Source: Anaerolineae bacterium (GTDB lineage: Bacteria > Chloroflexota > Anaerolineae > Aggregatilineales > Aggregatilineaceae). From it: 45,282 nt of DNA. The stretch covers positions 1 through 45,282 of the forward strand of contig JAHDWP010000028.1 in the NCBI GenBank assembly GCA_023382715.1, read 5' to 3'. The notes under the pieces were generated by a model. That model worked only from the letters and a program-made list of their open reading frames with translations, made no database searches and was not told the DNA's origin. A program made the translations under genes and the position numbers. Below, in pieces: positions 14,274 through 21,744 of the stretch (position 1 is the stretch's first letter; each line of letters begins with the position of its first letter).

Positions 14274-15992
14274 CTAACGGGGTTTCCGGCGATGGTCGCG
14301 GGCCAGCAGAATCAGCAGCCGCCCGGCGAAAAAGGCGCTGCCCCCTCCCGCCACGAACAGCACAGCCAGCAGCACGGTGAAGAGACGGCCAGCGCGCTGC
14401 GCGTCCGGCAGCAGCATCCCCCCGGAGATCGGCTGAACCGGCGGCGCGAGCGCGATCGTCACCGGGTCGGAGATGTAGATCTGCCCGTCTGGGCCGGACG
14501 CAGAGGCGACCAGGGTCAGCGGCCCGGTGCGCGCCACGCTGAACTGTGCCGTCCACGCGCCGCCCGCCGACGCCTGGGTGATGGCCAGCGCCGCCCCGCT
14601 GGCCTGCTCGCGCACGACGACGGTCGCGTCCGGTGCGGCCACGCCGCGCGCCACAAGCGGGCCGGGCGCGCGTACCTCGCCGGAAGCGGGCGCGTCAATG
14701 CGCGGCCTGGCCCCAGCGAGCACAAGAGAGGCAGAGGTGGGTGACGCGAGCGCCGAGTCGAGCGAGACAGGCGTGCGCGTCGGCGGGACGGGGCTGGGCG
14801 TCAGCGTAGCCGTTGGAACGGGCGTCTCTGTCGGCGCGGGCGTAAGGGTATCTGTCTCGGTCGGGGACGGCGTCTCGGTCAGGGTGACGCTGGCTGTCGG
14901 AGAGGGCGTCGCGGTGACGGTGGGCGTGTCCGTCCAGCTTTGCGCGACCTGAGTCAGGCGATCGGCCAGCAGCGCCTCGACGGTCGCGTCGAGATCGGGT
15001 GTCGCCGAAGGGACGGGCGCCAGCGTTGGCGTGTCCGATGGGGATGGCGTCTCCGTCGGCGCGGGCGTGAAGGTGGCGGTGCCCGTCGGCAGCAGGGCCA
15101 CTTCCGGCAGCGTGCGCGTCGGCGCGGGGGTGCGGCTGGCGGTGGCTGTGGGCGACGCGGTCGCTGTCGGCGAATGGGTCGGCGTCGGGCTGAAGGTGGC
15201 TGTGGGCGGCAGGGTCGCGGTCAGCGTCGGCGTGCTGGTGGATGTGGCGCTGGGCGTGACGCTCGGTGTGGGCGAGGGCGTCGCCGTGGGAGTGGCGCTC
15301 GGCGAGGGCGTCAGCGTGACGGTGGGCGTGTCCGTCCAGCTTTGCGCGGTCTCCGTCATACGAACCGCCAGCAACGCCTCGACGGTTGTGCCCAGGTCTG
15401 GCGTCGCCGAAGGGACGGGCGTCAGCGTCGGCGTGGCAGTTGCGGTGAGAGTGGCCGTTGAGGTGGGCGTAGGCGTCGCCGAAGCGGTGGGCGCGGGCGT
15501 CCAGGTGAGGGTAGCTGTTGGCGGCAGGTGCATCGCAAAGCCGACCGGCACGCGCGGGCTGGTCGCCCCGTCTTCTGCGACAGCGACCACAGCCAGAGCG
15601 TGCTCGCCCTCCAGCAGGCCGCCGGGCAGTTCTGCCGCCCACGCGCCATCTTCTCCGGCGACAGCGATAGCGATCAGCTCCTGGCCGTCGTACACCTGGA
15701 GGATGTCGCCCGGCCCGGCCTGCCCGCTCAAGAGCAGCGGCGCGCCGGCGTAGGTGCCCGCCAGGGCCAGCGGCGCGACCACCGGCGGAGCGACGGTCGC
15801 GCGCCCGCTCACTGCGGCCAGAGATGCGGTGGGAGTCGGCGCGGCGTCCGCCGGAGACTCAGCCCGGCTTGCGTCGCCATTGTAGAAGCGCAGCGCGAAG
15901 AGCAGCCCTGCCGCGCCCGAAGTCAGCAGCAGGCCAGCCAGCAGCAGGGCGTCGAGACGGCGCACGGCGCGCCGCCGCACCTCGAGGCTCAC
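14274..15992 (-). CDS. Thr/Pro-rich surface protein with two anchors
   Basis: A 572-residue protein. After an N-terminal hydrophobic segment (about 14-36) comes a beta domain (LLLSGQAGPGDILQVYDGQE), which reads like an Ig-like or carboxypeptidase-regulatory fold. Residues about 155-415 are low complexity, iterating T-x-T-P and P-S-A-T units that would form a stiff stalk. Two copies of a 29-residue unit sit inside it, each with the core TVEALLA.R.T..AQSWTDTP. A second beta domain follows and a C-terminal TM helix (LFTVLLAVLFVAGGGSAFFA) plus basic tail RRKPR. The start is a GTG that overlaps the upstream HhH gene by 4 nt. Probably a surface stalk; heavy O-glycosylation is likely given nearby GT39 enzymes, which is inference. 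Confidence 0.85.
   Translation of the reverse strand: MSLEVRRRAVRRLDALLLAGLLLTSGAAGLLFALRFYNGDASRAESPADAAPTPTASLAAVSGRATVAPPVVAPLALAGTYAGAPLLLSGQAGPGDILQVYDGQELIAIAVAGEDGAWAAELPGGLLEGEHALAVVAVAEDGATSPRVPVGFAMHLPPTATLTWTPAPTASATPTPTSTATLTATATPTLTPVPSATPDLGTTVEALLAVRMTETAQSWTDTPTVTLTPSPSATPTATPSPTPSVTPSATSTSTPTLTATLPPTATFSPTPTHSPTATASPTATASRTPAPTRTLPEVALLPTGTATFTPAPTETPSPSDTPTLAPVPSATPDLDATVEALLADRLTQVAQSWTDTPTVTATPSPTASVTLTETPSPTETDTLTPAPTETPVPTATLTPSPVPPTRTPVSLDSALASPTSASLVLAGARPRIDAPASGEVRAPGPLVARGVAAPDATVVVREQASGAALAITQASAGGAWTAQFSVARTGPLTLVASASGPDGQIYISDPVTIALAPPVQPISGGMLLPDAQRAGRLFTVLLAVLFVAGGGSAFFAGRLLILLARDHRRKPR
14913..15435. repeat. Two 120-bp direct repeats inside the Thr/Pro-rich gene
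   Basis: Segments 14913-15033 and 15316-15435 both begin gtgacggtgggcgtgtccgt and end with the sequence around gccgaagggacgggcg and agcgt.ggcgtg. They encode the two copies of the TVEALLA...AQSWTDTP unit. DNA identity is highest at both ends and lower in the middle, and the region between and around is itself made of short iterations. Confidence 0.75.
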
Positions 15993-16975
15993 GGCGCGCG
16001 CTCATCCTTCTCGCCCGGAGCGGCGTGCTCCGCCGCCTGCCGAATCCAGCTTTCGGCGTCAATGGCGCGCAGCCGCCACTTCGGCTCGTCGAGCAGCCGG
16101 TAAAGCTCAGCGGGCGTCATGCTGGCAAGCTGGGCGAACGTCTGGACGCCCGCCTTGTAGAGCCGCCCGGCATAGACCGGCCCGATGCCCTTGATCTCGG
16201 TTAGGCGATCCTGGCCGGGGCGCAGCGGCACCGCGCCAAGCTGGGTGACCATCTCCACGAGCTGCCCGATCTGCCTCGCGGCGCGGTCGAGCAGGCCCGC
16301 CTGCTGGCGGCGCTCTGTGGCGGCGGTGAGCAGCATCGTCGTGTGCTCGGCGACGCGCTCATCCAGCCGGGTGACAGCCTGCACCTGGGCTGCCAGCTCG
16401 CGGTCTAGCTCGGCCAGGATGCGCGCGTGCTCGGCGACCTGGGCGTGATCGCGGGCGCGCCCAGCCCCCCATTCGTCGAGGCGGTTGCTGAGGTCTGCCA
16501 GGCGCGCCACCTGCTCCTGAAGCGGCGCTGTCTCCGCCGTCTCTGCGCCTGGCGCGGGCAGGGCGCGTTGCAGCGCGCTCTCCAACTGACCCAGGTGCGT
16601 CTCCTGGCGGTCGAGCCGCAGATCGAGGCGATCCAGCCGCTCGCCCTGAGCGGCCAGCAGGCGATTGGTCGCCGTGACGGTTTCGTGCTGCGCGCCGAGC
16701 ATCTCGTGCAGCCCGGCCAGGACATCGCCGCCGCCCGCGCCCGCCACCTCTTCCAGCCGGGCGGTGTGCTGCGCCAGCGCCTGGTTGAGCGCCCCCACAG
16801 CGGCCCGCTGTTCGAGCAGCTCTTCGCGCAGCGACTCGTCGAGCAGGCCGGTGTTGGCCAGCGACACCGGTTCCAGCAGGCGCGGGCGCACGGTGAAGGT
16901 GTAGAAGATGGCCGTGACCAGCACGGTCACGAACGCGCCGAGCGACAGAATAGCCAGAGCTTGCACGGGGTCCAT
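15989..16975 (-). CDS. Membrane-anchored coiled-coil protein with C-terminal helix-hairpin-helix domain
   Basis: A 328-residue protein. One N-terminal TM helix (LAILSLGAFVTVLVTAIFYTF) is followed by about 220 residues of coiled coil with heptads rich in Leu, Glu, Gln and Arg (EELLEQRAAVGALNQALAQH, RLDRLDLRLDRQETHLGQLE). The last 70 residues include LTEIKGIGPVYAGRLYKAGV then TFAQLASMTPAEL, a helix-hairpin-helix of the DUF4332/Rad51-N kind that usually contacts DNA or protein. I chose the ATG at 16975, which has ggggag at 7 nt; a GTG two codons earlier is too close to it. It is the first gene of the run with the Thr/Pro-rich and YceI genes; stop and next start overlap. A role tying envelope to nucleoid is possible but unproven. 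Confidence 0.85.
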   Translation of the reverse strand: MDPVQALAILSLGAFVTVLVTAIFYTFTVRPRLLEPVSLANTGLLDESLREELLEQRAAVGALNQALAQHTARLEEVAGAGGGDVLAGLHEMLGAQHETVTATNRLLAAQGERLDRLDLRLDRQETHLGQLESALQRALPAPGAETAETAPLQEQVARLADLSNRLDEWGAGRARDHAQVAEHARILAELDRELAAQVQAVTRLDERVAEHTTMLLTAATERRQQAGLLDRAARQIGQLVEMVTQLGAVPLRPGQDRLTEIKGIGPVYAGRLYKAGVQTFAQLASMTPAELYRLLDEPKWRLRAIDAESWIRQAAEHAAPGEKDERAP

Positions 16976-17009
16976 CTGCACGCTCCCCTATCGGGTTACG
17001 GTTGTCCCT

Positions 17010-17015
17010 ATTATA
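17010..17015 (-). promoter_or_regulatory. -10 element of the HhH/Thr-Pro/YceI run
   Basis: TATAAT on the minus strand, about 35 bp before the ATG at 16975. No good -35 lies at the right distance (tcctct at 17 bp). Confidence 0.45.
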
Positions 17016-17077
17016 CGGTAAGAGAGGGTGTTAGAGGAAGAGGCTCGGTGGACAGGGTGGCTCTCTGCCCCGCGCGG

Positions 17078-17176
17078 CTGCTGCGGCAGAAGGCCCCTCC
17101 CTCTCTGGCCGACTCTCGCAGGGGCGTATTGCAATACGCCCCTGCGAGACATTTCGCCAGCAGTTTCCCTTGTGGG
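17078..17176. repeat. Family-B element with a perfect 36-bp palindrome
   Basis: The palindrome 17114-17149 has arms tctcgcaggggcgtattg and its exact complement. It is flanked by ctgctgcggcagaaggcccc on the left and acatttcgccagcagtttcc on the right. The same arms, in opposite orientation, flank the palindrome at 24041-24074. The rest of 16976-17306 shows a -10 box near 17012 and further fold-back sequence (ctcgcccacaaagagagagg), but no gene. Confidence 0.8.
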
Positions 17177-17306
17177 AGAAGAGAAGCAAGGCGCAGGATT
17201 TCCTCTCGCCCACAAAGAGAGAGGAATTTGAGGCGAGGGCAACAGCGCACAACGACCGGCGAGCTTCCGCCCACGTGCACCGCACGTTCCCCCAAAAGCC
17301 CCGCTA

Positions 17307-17335
17307 TTGTCACGCCGGGCAACCTGCACTAAAAT
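17307..17335 (+). promoter_or_regulatory. Promoter of the GNAT-R3H-tmk run
   Basis: TTGTCA (17307-17312) and TAAAAT (17330-17335), each 5/6 to the sigma-70 consensus, are spaced by 17 bp. Transcription would start near 17342, giving a leader of about 150 nt. A small open frame of 53 codons starts at 17345 and overlaps the start of the GNAT gene. Confidence 0.65.
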
Positions 17336-17492
17336 GTACATAGAATGAAACCACGCTTCGGCAGCGCCCTCCCTGCTGTTCTTGCTCTTGTTCCCGGCAC
17401 GGTGTGTTGGCAACCGGTCGCTCATGGGGTCATGCGCGGGATGGTGCGCGCGCGTGGTTTTGTCCGTATGCCCAGCCAGAGGAAACCCGCTG

Positions 17493-18497
17493 ATGTCCGG
17501 CTGTGAAGCGCGGCCCATCACGCCGCTGGACCTCGGCCTGGTGCGGCGGCTCATCGCCCAGCGCCTGCCGCTGGACGTGGCCTGCGCGCTGGCGCGCGGC
17601 CTGCCCGGCCTGGAAGGAGTGCTGCTTTCGTCGGTGCCGCTGGCCGACCTGGGCGCGCCGACCGTCGTCATGCGCAACGATGGCGGCGGCCTGGTGGGCC
17701 AGGTGCGCCAGCGACCGGGGCGCGGTGTCGCCCGCATGACCTTCCTGGCACCAGAGCCGCAGGCGGCGCACCTGTCCTGCTGGATGCAGATCATCGAGGC
17801 GCTGGTCGTCGAGGCGGGCAAGCGCGGCGCGATGCTGGTCAGCGCCGAGGTACCGGAGGATCACGCGGTCTTCGCGGCCTTCCGCCAGACGGGGTTCGCG
17901 GTCTATTCGCGCCAGACGATCCTGCGCCGCGAGCCGGGCCGCGCCGCCGGGGACCCGGCCCTGCTGCGCCCGGAGACGGAGACGGACGCCATCGCCATCA
18001 GCTCGCTGCACGCCAACACCGTGCCGCGCCTGTTGCAGCAGGCCGAGCCGCTGCCAGAGCCGGATCACAGCGGGCTGATCTACGAGAAGGACGGGCACAT
18101 CGCTGCCTACCTGCTGATCATCGAGGGCAAGAATGGCGTGGTGATCAAGCCCTACTTTCACCCGGAGGTCTATGATCAGACGGCAGCGGTCATTCTCGCG
18201 GCGCTGGCGCACATTCCGCGCACCGAGCAGGTGCCGGTTTTCCTGTACGCGCGCGCCTACCAGGACTGGCTGCGTGGCGTGCTCGAACAAGCCGGGTTCA
18301 AGCCCTGGACGGAGCACGCTCTGCTGGTCAAGCACACCCTGGCCCGCGTCGAGCGCCTGGAACCGGTGACGGTGCCCGGCCTGGAAGCGAGCCGCCTGCG
18401 GCCTCCCGTTATTAACAGGCCGTTCACGCGCTGGAGCAGGCCCAAGAGTCTGGTCGGTCGCTGGTCACACGGGCGACACAACGGCAATCACCGGTAA
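17493..18497 (+). CDS. GNAT-like acetyltransferase-fold protein
   Basis: A 334-residue protein that looks like two GNAT-type halves. The first (about 1-150) includes EALVVEAGKRGAMLVSAEVPE, AVFAAFRQTGFAVYSRQTIL, the typical segment before the last GNAT strands. The second (about 165-300) includes HSGLIYEKDGHIAAYLLIIE, PVFLYARAYQDWLRGVLEQA and GFKPWTEHALLVKHTL. The acetyl-CoA loop (Q/RxxGxG/A) is not clearly present in either half, so catalysis is uncertain. The ATG at 17493 has gaggaaa 8 nt upstream. The tail after 310 is basic and possibly disordered. It ends 7 nt before the R3H ATPase, so the two are co-transcribed. Confidence 0.75.
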   Translation: MSGCEARPITPLDLGLVRRLIAQRLPLDVACALARGLPGLEGVLLSSVPLADLGAPTVVMRNDGGGLVGQVRQRPGRGVARMTFLAPEPQAAHLSCWMQIIEALVVEAGKRGAMLVSAEVPEDHAVFAAFRQTGFAVYSRQTILRREPGRAAGDPALLRPETETDAIAISSLHANTVPRLLQQAEPLPEPDHSGLIYEKDGHIAAYLLIIEGKNGVVIKPYFHPEVYDQTAAVILAALAHIPRTEQVPVFLYARAYQDWLRGVLEQAGFKPWTEHALLVKHTLARVERLEPVTVPGLEASRLRPPVINRPFTRWSRPKSLVGRWSHGRHNGNHR

Positions 18498-18504
18498 AGA
18501 GGCT

Positions 18505-20127
18505 ATGGAACGCCGAATCACGGACGATCTGGATCAACTGAAAGCAGTTCTCCCCACCCATCTCGTGGCTGCGCTGCAAGGGTTGGAGCGCAAAGATGAC
18601 GATCTCCTGGAAGTGATCCTCGATCTGGGGCGCGTGCCCACCGCCCGCTTCGTGGATGGCGAGGTTGTGCTCGACAACCAGGAAGTCACCGAAGACACCA
18701 TCGAATATGTCGCGGAGCGCGTGGGCGATTTCGACGACGACAACCGCGCGGGCATCGAGCGCACGCTGCACCGTATCAGCGCCATCCGCAACCGGCGCGG
18801 GCACATCGTCGGCCTCACCTGCCGCGTGGGGCGCGCCGTCTACGGCACGATTGACATCCTGGCCGACATCATCGAGGCTGGCTACAACGTGCTGCTGCTG
18901 GGGCCGCCCGGCGTGGGCAAGACAACCCTGCTGCGCGAAGCGGCGCGCGTGCTGGCCGAGACGCGGCGCGTGGTCATCGTGGACACGTCGAACGAGATCG
19001 GCGGCGACGGCGACGTGCCGCACCCGGCAGTAGGTCGTGCCCGCCGGATGCAGGTCTCCACGCCCTTGCTCCAGCACGAAGTGATGATCGAAGCGGTGGA
19101 GAACCACAACCCGGAGACGATCGTCATTGACGAGATCGGGCGCGAGCTGGAAGCCGCCGCCGCCCGTACCATCGCCGAGCGCGGCGTGCAGCTCATCGGC
19201 ACGGCGCACGGCAATACGCTCGATAACCTGCTGCTCAACCCCACGCTGTCCGACCTGGTCGGCGGGATCGAGTCGGTCACGCTGTCCGACGAAGAAGCGC
19301 GGCGGCGCGGCACGCAGAAGACCGTGCTGGAACGGCGCGCGCCGCCCACCTTCAACGTGCTCGTCGAGATTCAGACGCGCGACCGGATGGTGGTGCTCGA
19401 AGACCTGGCCGCCGCTGTGGATGCCAAGTTGCGCGGTCGCCCGCTGCCGGTCGAGATTCGCCAGCGCAACGAGGACGGCACGATCACCATCGAGAGCGCC
19501 CGCCCGGAAACGGTCTTCGGCGAGCGCAATGGCGCGCGCAACGGTGGGCGCAGGGCTTCTGGCACAGGGCGCCGCGAGCTGGCACCCGCCGTCGAGACGG
19601 ACTACGAGCGCGCCGAGCCGTTCTCGCCGCAGCGCGAAGGCGGGCGCGGCCTGCAAACGCTGCACCTGTTCCCCTACGGCGTGGCCCGCAACCGGCTGAT
19701 CCAGGTCGCCAGGCAGCTTCGCGTGCCGGTGGAGATCGTGGACGATCTCGAAGCGGCCCAGGCGTTGATCACGCTCAAGAACTACTACCGCCGCCGCCCG
19801 CGCCTGATTGTGGACGCGGAGCGGATGGGCATCTCGATCTACGTCCTGCGCGCCAACACGCTCACTCAGGTCGAAGATTTTCTGGTGGACATCTTTGGGC
19901 TGTACGGCGAGTCGCCGCAGGACCCGCTGAGCAACGCTCTGCACGAAGTGGAAGAGGCGATCCGGCGCATCCGCAGCGGCGAACGGTCGGTGGACCTGGC
20001 TCCACAGGACGCCTACGTCCGCCGCAAGCAGCATGACCTGGCGCGGGCCGCGCACCTGGTCTCGCACAGCTACGGCACCGAGCCGAACCGGCGCGTGCGC
20101 ATCTTCCGCGACGAGCCGGCGCGCTGA
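18505..20127 (+). CDS. AAA/SpoIIIAA-like ATPase with C-terminal R3H domain
   Basis: A 540-residue P-loop ATPase with an R3H single-stranded nucleic-acid-binding domain. Walker A is GPPGVGKTT at about 133-141 and Walker B is IVIDEIG at about 206-212. The sensor region reads GVQLIGTAHGNTLDNLL. The segment 340-400 is a charged linker (NGARNGGRRASG). Residues about 410-500 form a second small domain (TLHLFPYGVARNRLIQVARQ). The R3H motif is near the end: ARAAHLVSHSYG then EPNRRVRIF. The protein is conserved in cyanobacteria, Deinococcus-Thermus and Chloroflexota, similar to SpoIIIAA and to the plant YCF45 protein; its function is not settled. It follows the GNAT gene by 7 nt. Confidence 0.93.
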   Translation: MERRITDDLDQLKAVLPTHLVAALQGLERKDDDLLEVILDLGRVPTARFVDGEVVLDNQEVTEDTIEYVAERVGDFDDDNRAGIERTLHRISAIRNRRGHIVGLTCRVGRAVYGTIDILADIIEAGYNVLLLGPPGVGKTTLLREAARVLAETRRVVIVDTSNEIGGDGDVPHPAVGRARRMQVSTPLLQHEVMIEAVENHNPETIVIDEIGRELEAAAARTIAERGVQLIGTAHGNTLDNLLLNPTLSDLVGGIESVTLSDEEARRRGTQKTVLERRAPPTFNVLVEIQTRDRMVVLEDLAAAVDAKLRGRPLPVEIRQRNEDGTITIESARPETVFGERNGARNGGRRASGTGRRELAPAVETDYERAEPFSPQREGGRGLQTLHLFPYGVARNRLIQVARQLRVPVEIVDDLEAAQALITLKNYYRRRPRLIVDAERMGISIYVLRANTLTQVEDFLVDIFGLYGESPQDPLSNALHEVEEAIRRIRSGERSVDLAPQDAYVRRKQHDLARAAHLVSHSYGTEPNRRVRIFRDEPAR

Positions 20128-20148
20128 GCGGGCGTCGGGGCAAGGGAT

Positions 20149-20240
20149 CACCGCAGAGGCGCAGAGGGCACAGAGAAGGCGTGAAGGATGCTTGTGGCCT
20201 TGCCTCTGCGTTCTCTGCGTTCTCTGCGTCTCGGCGCTTC
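20149..20240. repeat. Family-C palindromic element
   Basis: Opens ccgcagaggcgcagagggca and closes with three direct copies of ttctctgcg / tctctgcg. The arms are inverted complements (gcagaggc / gcctctgc). Other copies: 22976-23052, 24154-24226 and, inside a gene, 8850-8920. Confidence 0.75.
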
Positions 20241-20319
20241 AGCGCATCCCGCCCCGCATTGGGAATGCGCCCGCGCTGGCGCATCGCGCGCCCACCCGCT
20301 ACAATGACTCGTGCGGTCG

Positions 20320-20353
20320 CTCGCCGGTCTGGACCTAACGACCGGCGAGTTTT
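20320..20353 (+). terminator. Intrinsic terminator after the R3H gene
   Basis: ctcgccggt (20320-20328) pairs perfectly with accggcgag (20341-20349) across a 12-nt loop and is followed by TTTT. A TACAAT box lies just upstream at 20300-20305, so this could also be a leader hairpin of the next gene. Confidence 0.65.
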
Positions 20354-20383
20354 GTATCCGGATCAGGAAAGGATGGGGGCGTC

Positions 20384-20875
20384 GTGGGGCGTCTGGCTCT
20401 GTCACTGGGAATACTGGGAATCCTGACGCTGTGCTGTCTGGGGATCGCCGTCGGGCTGCGCTCGCTGGCCGCCGAGCCGAACGAAATCCGCGTGACGCTC
20501 GACCCGGCCCGCGTCACGGTCAGCCCCGGCGAGACTTTCACCGTGGCGCTAACTATCGAGAATGTGTCGTTGGACGCGGTGCGCATCACGGCGATTGGGC
20601 TGGAAGAGGCGCTGGGTGACGTGCTGCGCGTCGAGGCGACCGAGCCGGCTTTTCGCGGCACGCGCGCGCGCAGCTACCCGTTGCTGGGCGCGTGGGATGA
20701 GTACGCGCTGGATCAGCGCGTGCTCGCCGGCGAAAAGCTGCCGGTCACCCTGACCCTGACCGCGCTGCGGGCGGGCAATGCCAGCGGCGAGGTGACGGTC
20801 TGGGTGCGGGACAGGTTGCTGGGCGTGTCATTCGAGCGGGCGCGCCGCGCGACGCTCGACATAGCCGTGCGCTAG
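20384..20875 (+). CDS. Conserved hypothetical anchored beta-sandwich protein
   Basis: A 163-residue protein. Residues about 4-26 form one hydrophobic helix (ALSLGILGILTLCCLGIAVG), perhaps a signal anchor; two Cys lie within it. The rest is a single Ig-like beta-sandwich: IRVTLDPARVTVSPGETFTV, then ALTIENVSLDAVRITAIGL, ending with an ATLDIAVR strand. The pattern resembles extracellular CARDB or DUF11-type domains, but no family is certain. The start is a GTG with ggaaagga 6-10 nt upstream. It ends 15 nt before thymidylate kinase and is probably co-transcribed with it. Confidence 0.75.
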   Translation: MGRLALSLGILGILTLCCLGIAVGLRSLAAEPNEIRVTLDPARVTVSPGETFTVALTIENVSLDAVRITAIGLEEALGDVLRVEATEPAFRGTRARSYPLLGAWDEYALDQRVLAGEKLPVTLTLTALRAGNASGEVTVWVRDRLLGVSFERARRATLDIAVR

Positions 20876-20890
20876 GCGAAGGGAGACGGC

Positions 20891-21523
20891 GTGTTCATCA
20901 CCTTCGAGGGGCCAGACGGCAGCGGCAAGACGACCCAGTTTCGGCTGCTGGTGCCCTTTCTGCGCGCGCGGGGCTACCCCGTCTACGACACGCGCGAGCC
21001 GGGCGGCACGCCCATCGGCGACCAGATTCGCGCCGTGCTGCATGACATGGCCAACGTGCAGATGCACCCCCATACCGAGATTCTGCTCTACGCCGCGTCG
21101 CGCGCTCAGCTTGTCGCCCAGGAGATCGGCCCGCGCCTGGGGGCCGGGCAGGTTGTCGTCTGCGATCGCTACGCCGACAGCACCCTGGCCTACCAGGGCT
21201 ACGGGCGCGGCCTCGACCTGCCCACGTTGCGCACCATCCTCGACTTCGCCACCGGCGGCCTGCGCCCCGACCTGACGCTCTACCTGGACATCTCCGCCGA
21301 GGAAGGGCTGCGCCGTCGCCAGGAGGCCGCTCAGCACGGCGCGGAGTGGAACCGCCTGGACGCCGAGTCGCTGGCGTTTCACCGGCGGGTGCGCGAGGGC
21401 TACCTGGCGCTGATCGCTGCTGATCCGGCGCGCTGGCTGCGCATTGCCGGCGAGGGAGACCGCGCGGCGATTCAGGAGCAGATTCGGGCTGTTGTGCTGG
21501 CGCGCCTGCGTCAGGGTGAGTGA
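20891..21523 (+). CDS. tmk: Thymidylate kinase
   Basis: A 210-residue dTMP kinase, which phosphorylates dTMP to dTDP in the pathway to dTTP. The P-loop is GPDGSGKTT at residues 7-15. The dTMP-binding segment REPGGTPIG follows, then VVCDRYADSTLAYQGYGRG with the DRY motif. The LID region (RRRQEAAQHGAEWNRLD) carries Arg residues as in the type that supplies the catalytic Arg from the LID rather than the P-loop. Length is typical. The GTG start has gaaggga about 8 nt upstream. It is last in the + strand run. Confidence 0.95.
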   Translation: MFITFEGPDGSGKTTQFRLLVPFLRARGYPVYDTREPGGTPIGDQIRAVLHDMANVQMHPHTEILLYAASRAQLVAQEIGPRLGAGQVVVCDRYADSTLAYQGYGRGLDLPTLRTILDFATGGLRPDLTLYLDISAEEGLRRRQEAAQHGAEWNRLDAESLAFHRRVREGYLALIAADPARWLRIAGEGDRAAIQEQIRAVVLARLRQGE

Positions 21524-21602
21524 GCCAGGCGTGAGCCGCGCAAGGCGGCGCGAAATGGCGCGCAAATTGCCCCCTGCGCGGGCGTGGCGCGCTGATCGGA
21601 GC

Positions 21603-21744
21603 CTTAGAGGGTGTATGGTCAGCTCCCCTCATCCCCCAACCCCTTCTCCCTCCAGGGGGAGAAGGGGAGCAAGGCGCAGGATTTCCCCTCGCCCCGGTGA
21701 GGGAGAGGGGTGCAGGGGTGAGGGGTTTTCGTACACGCTCTTAG
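21603..21744. repeat. MITE-like element with terminal inverted repeats, overlapping a gene end
   Basis: Left end cttagagggtgtatgg (21603) and right end cgtacacgctcttag (21730-21744) are imperfect inverted repeats. Inside are nested fold-backs (ccccttctccctccaggggg; ctcgccccggtgagggagag). The element encodes the last 37 residues and the stop codon of the flavin monooxygenase gene. Confidence 0.7.
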
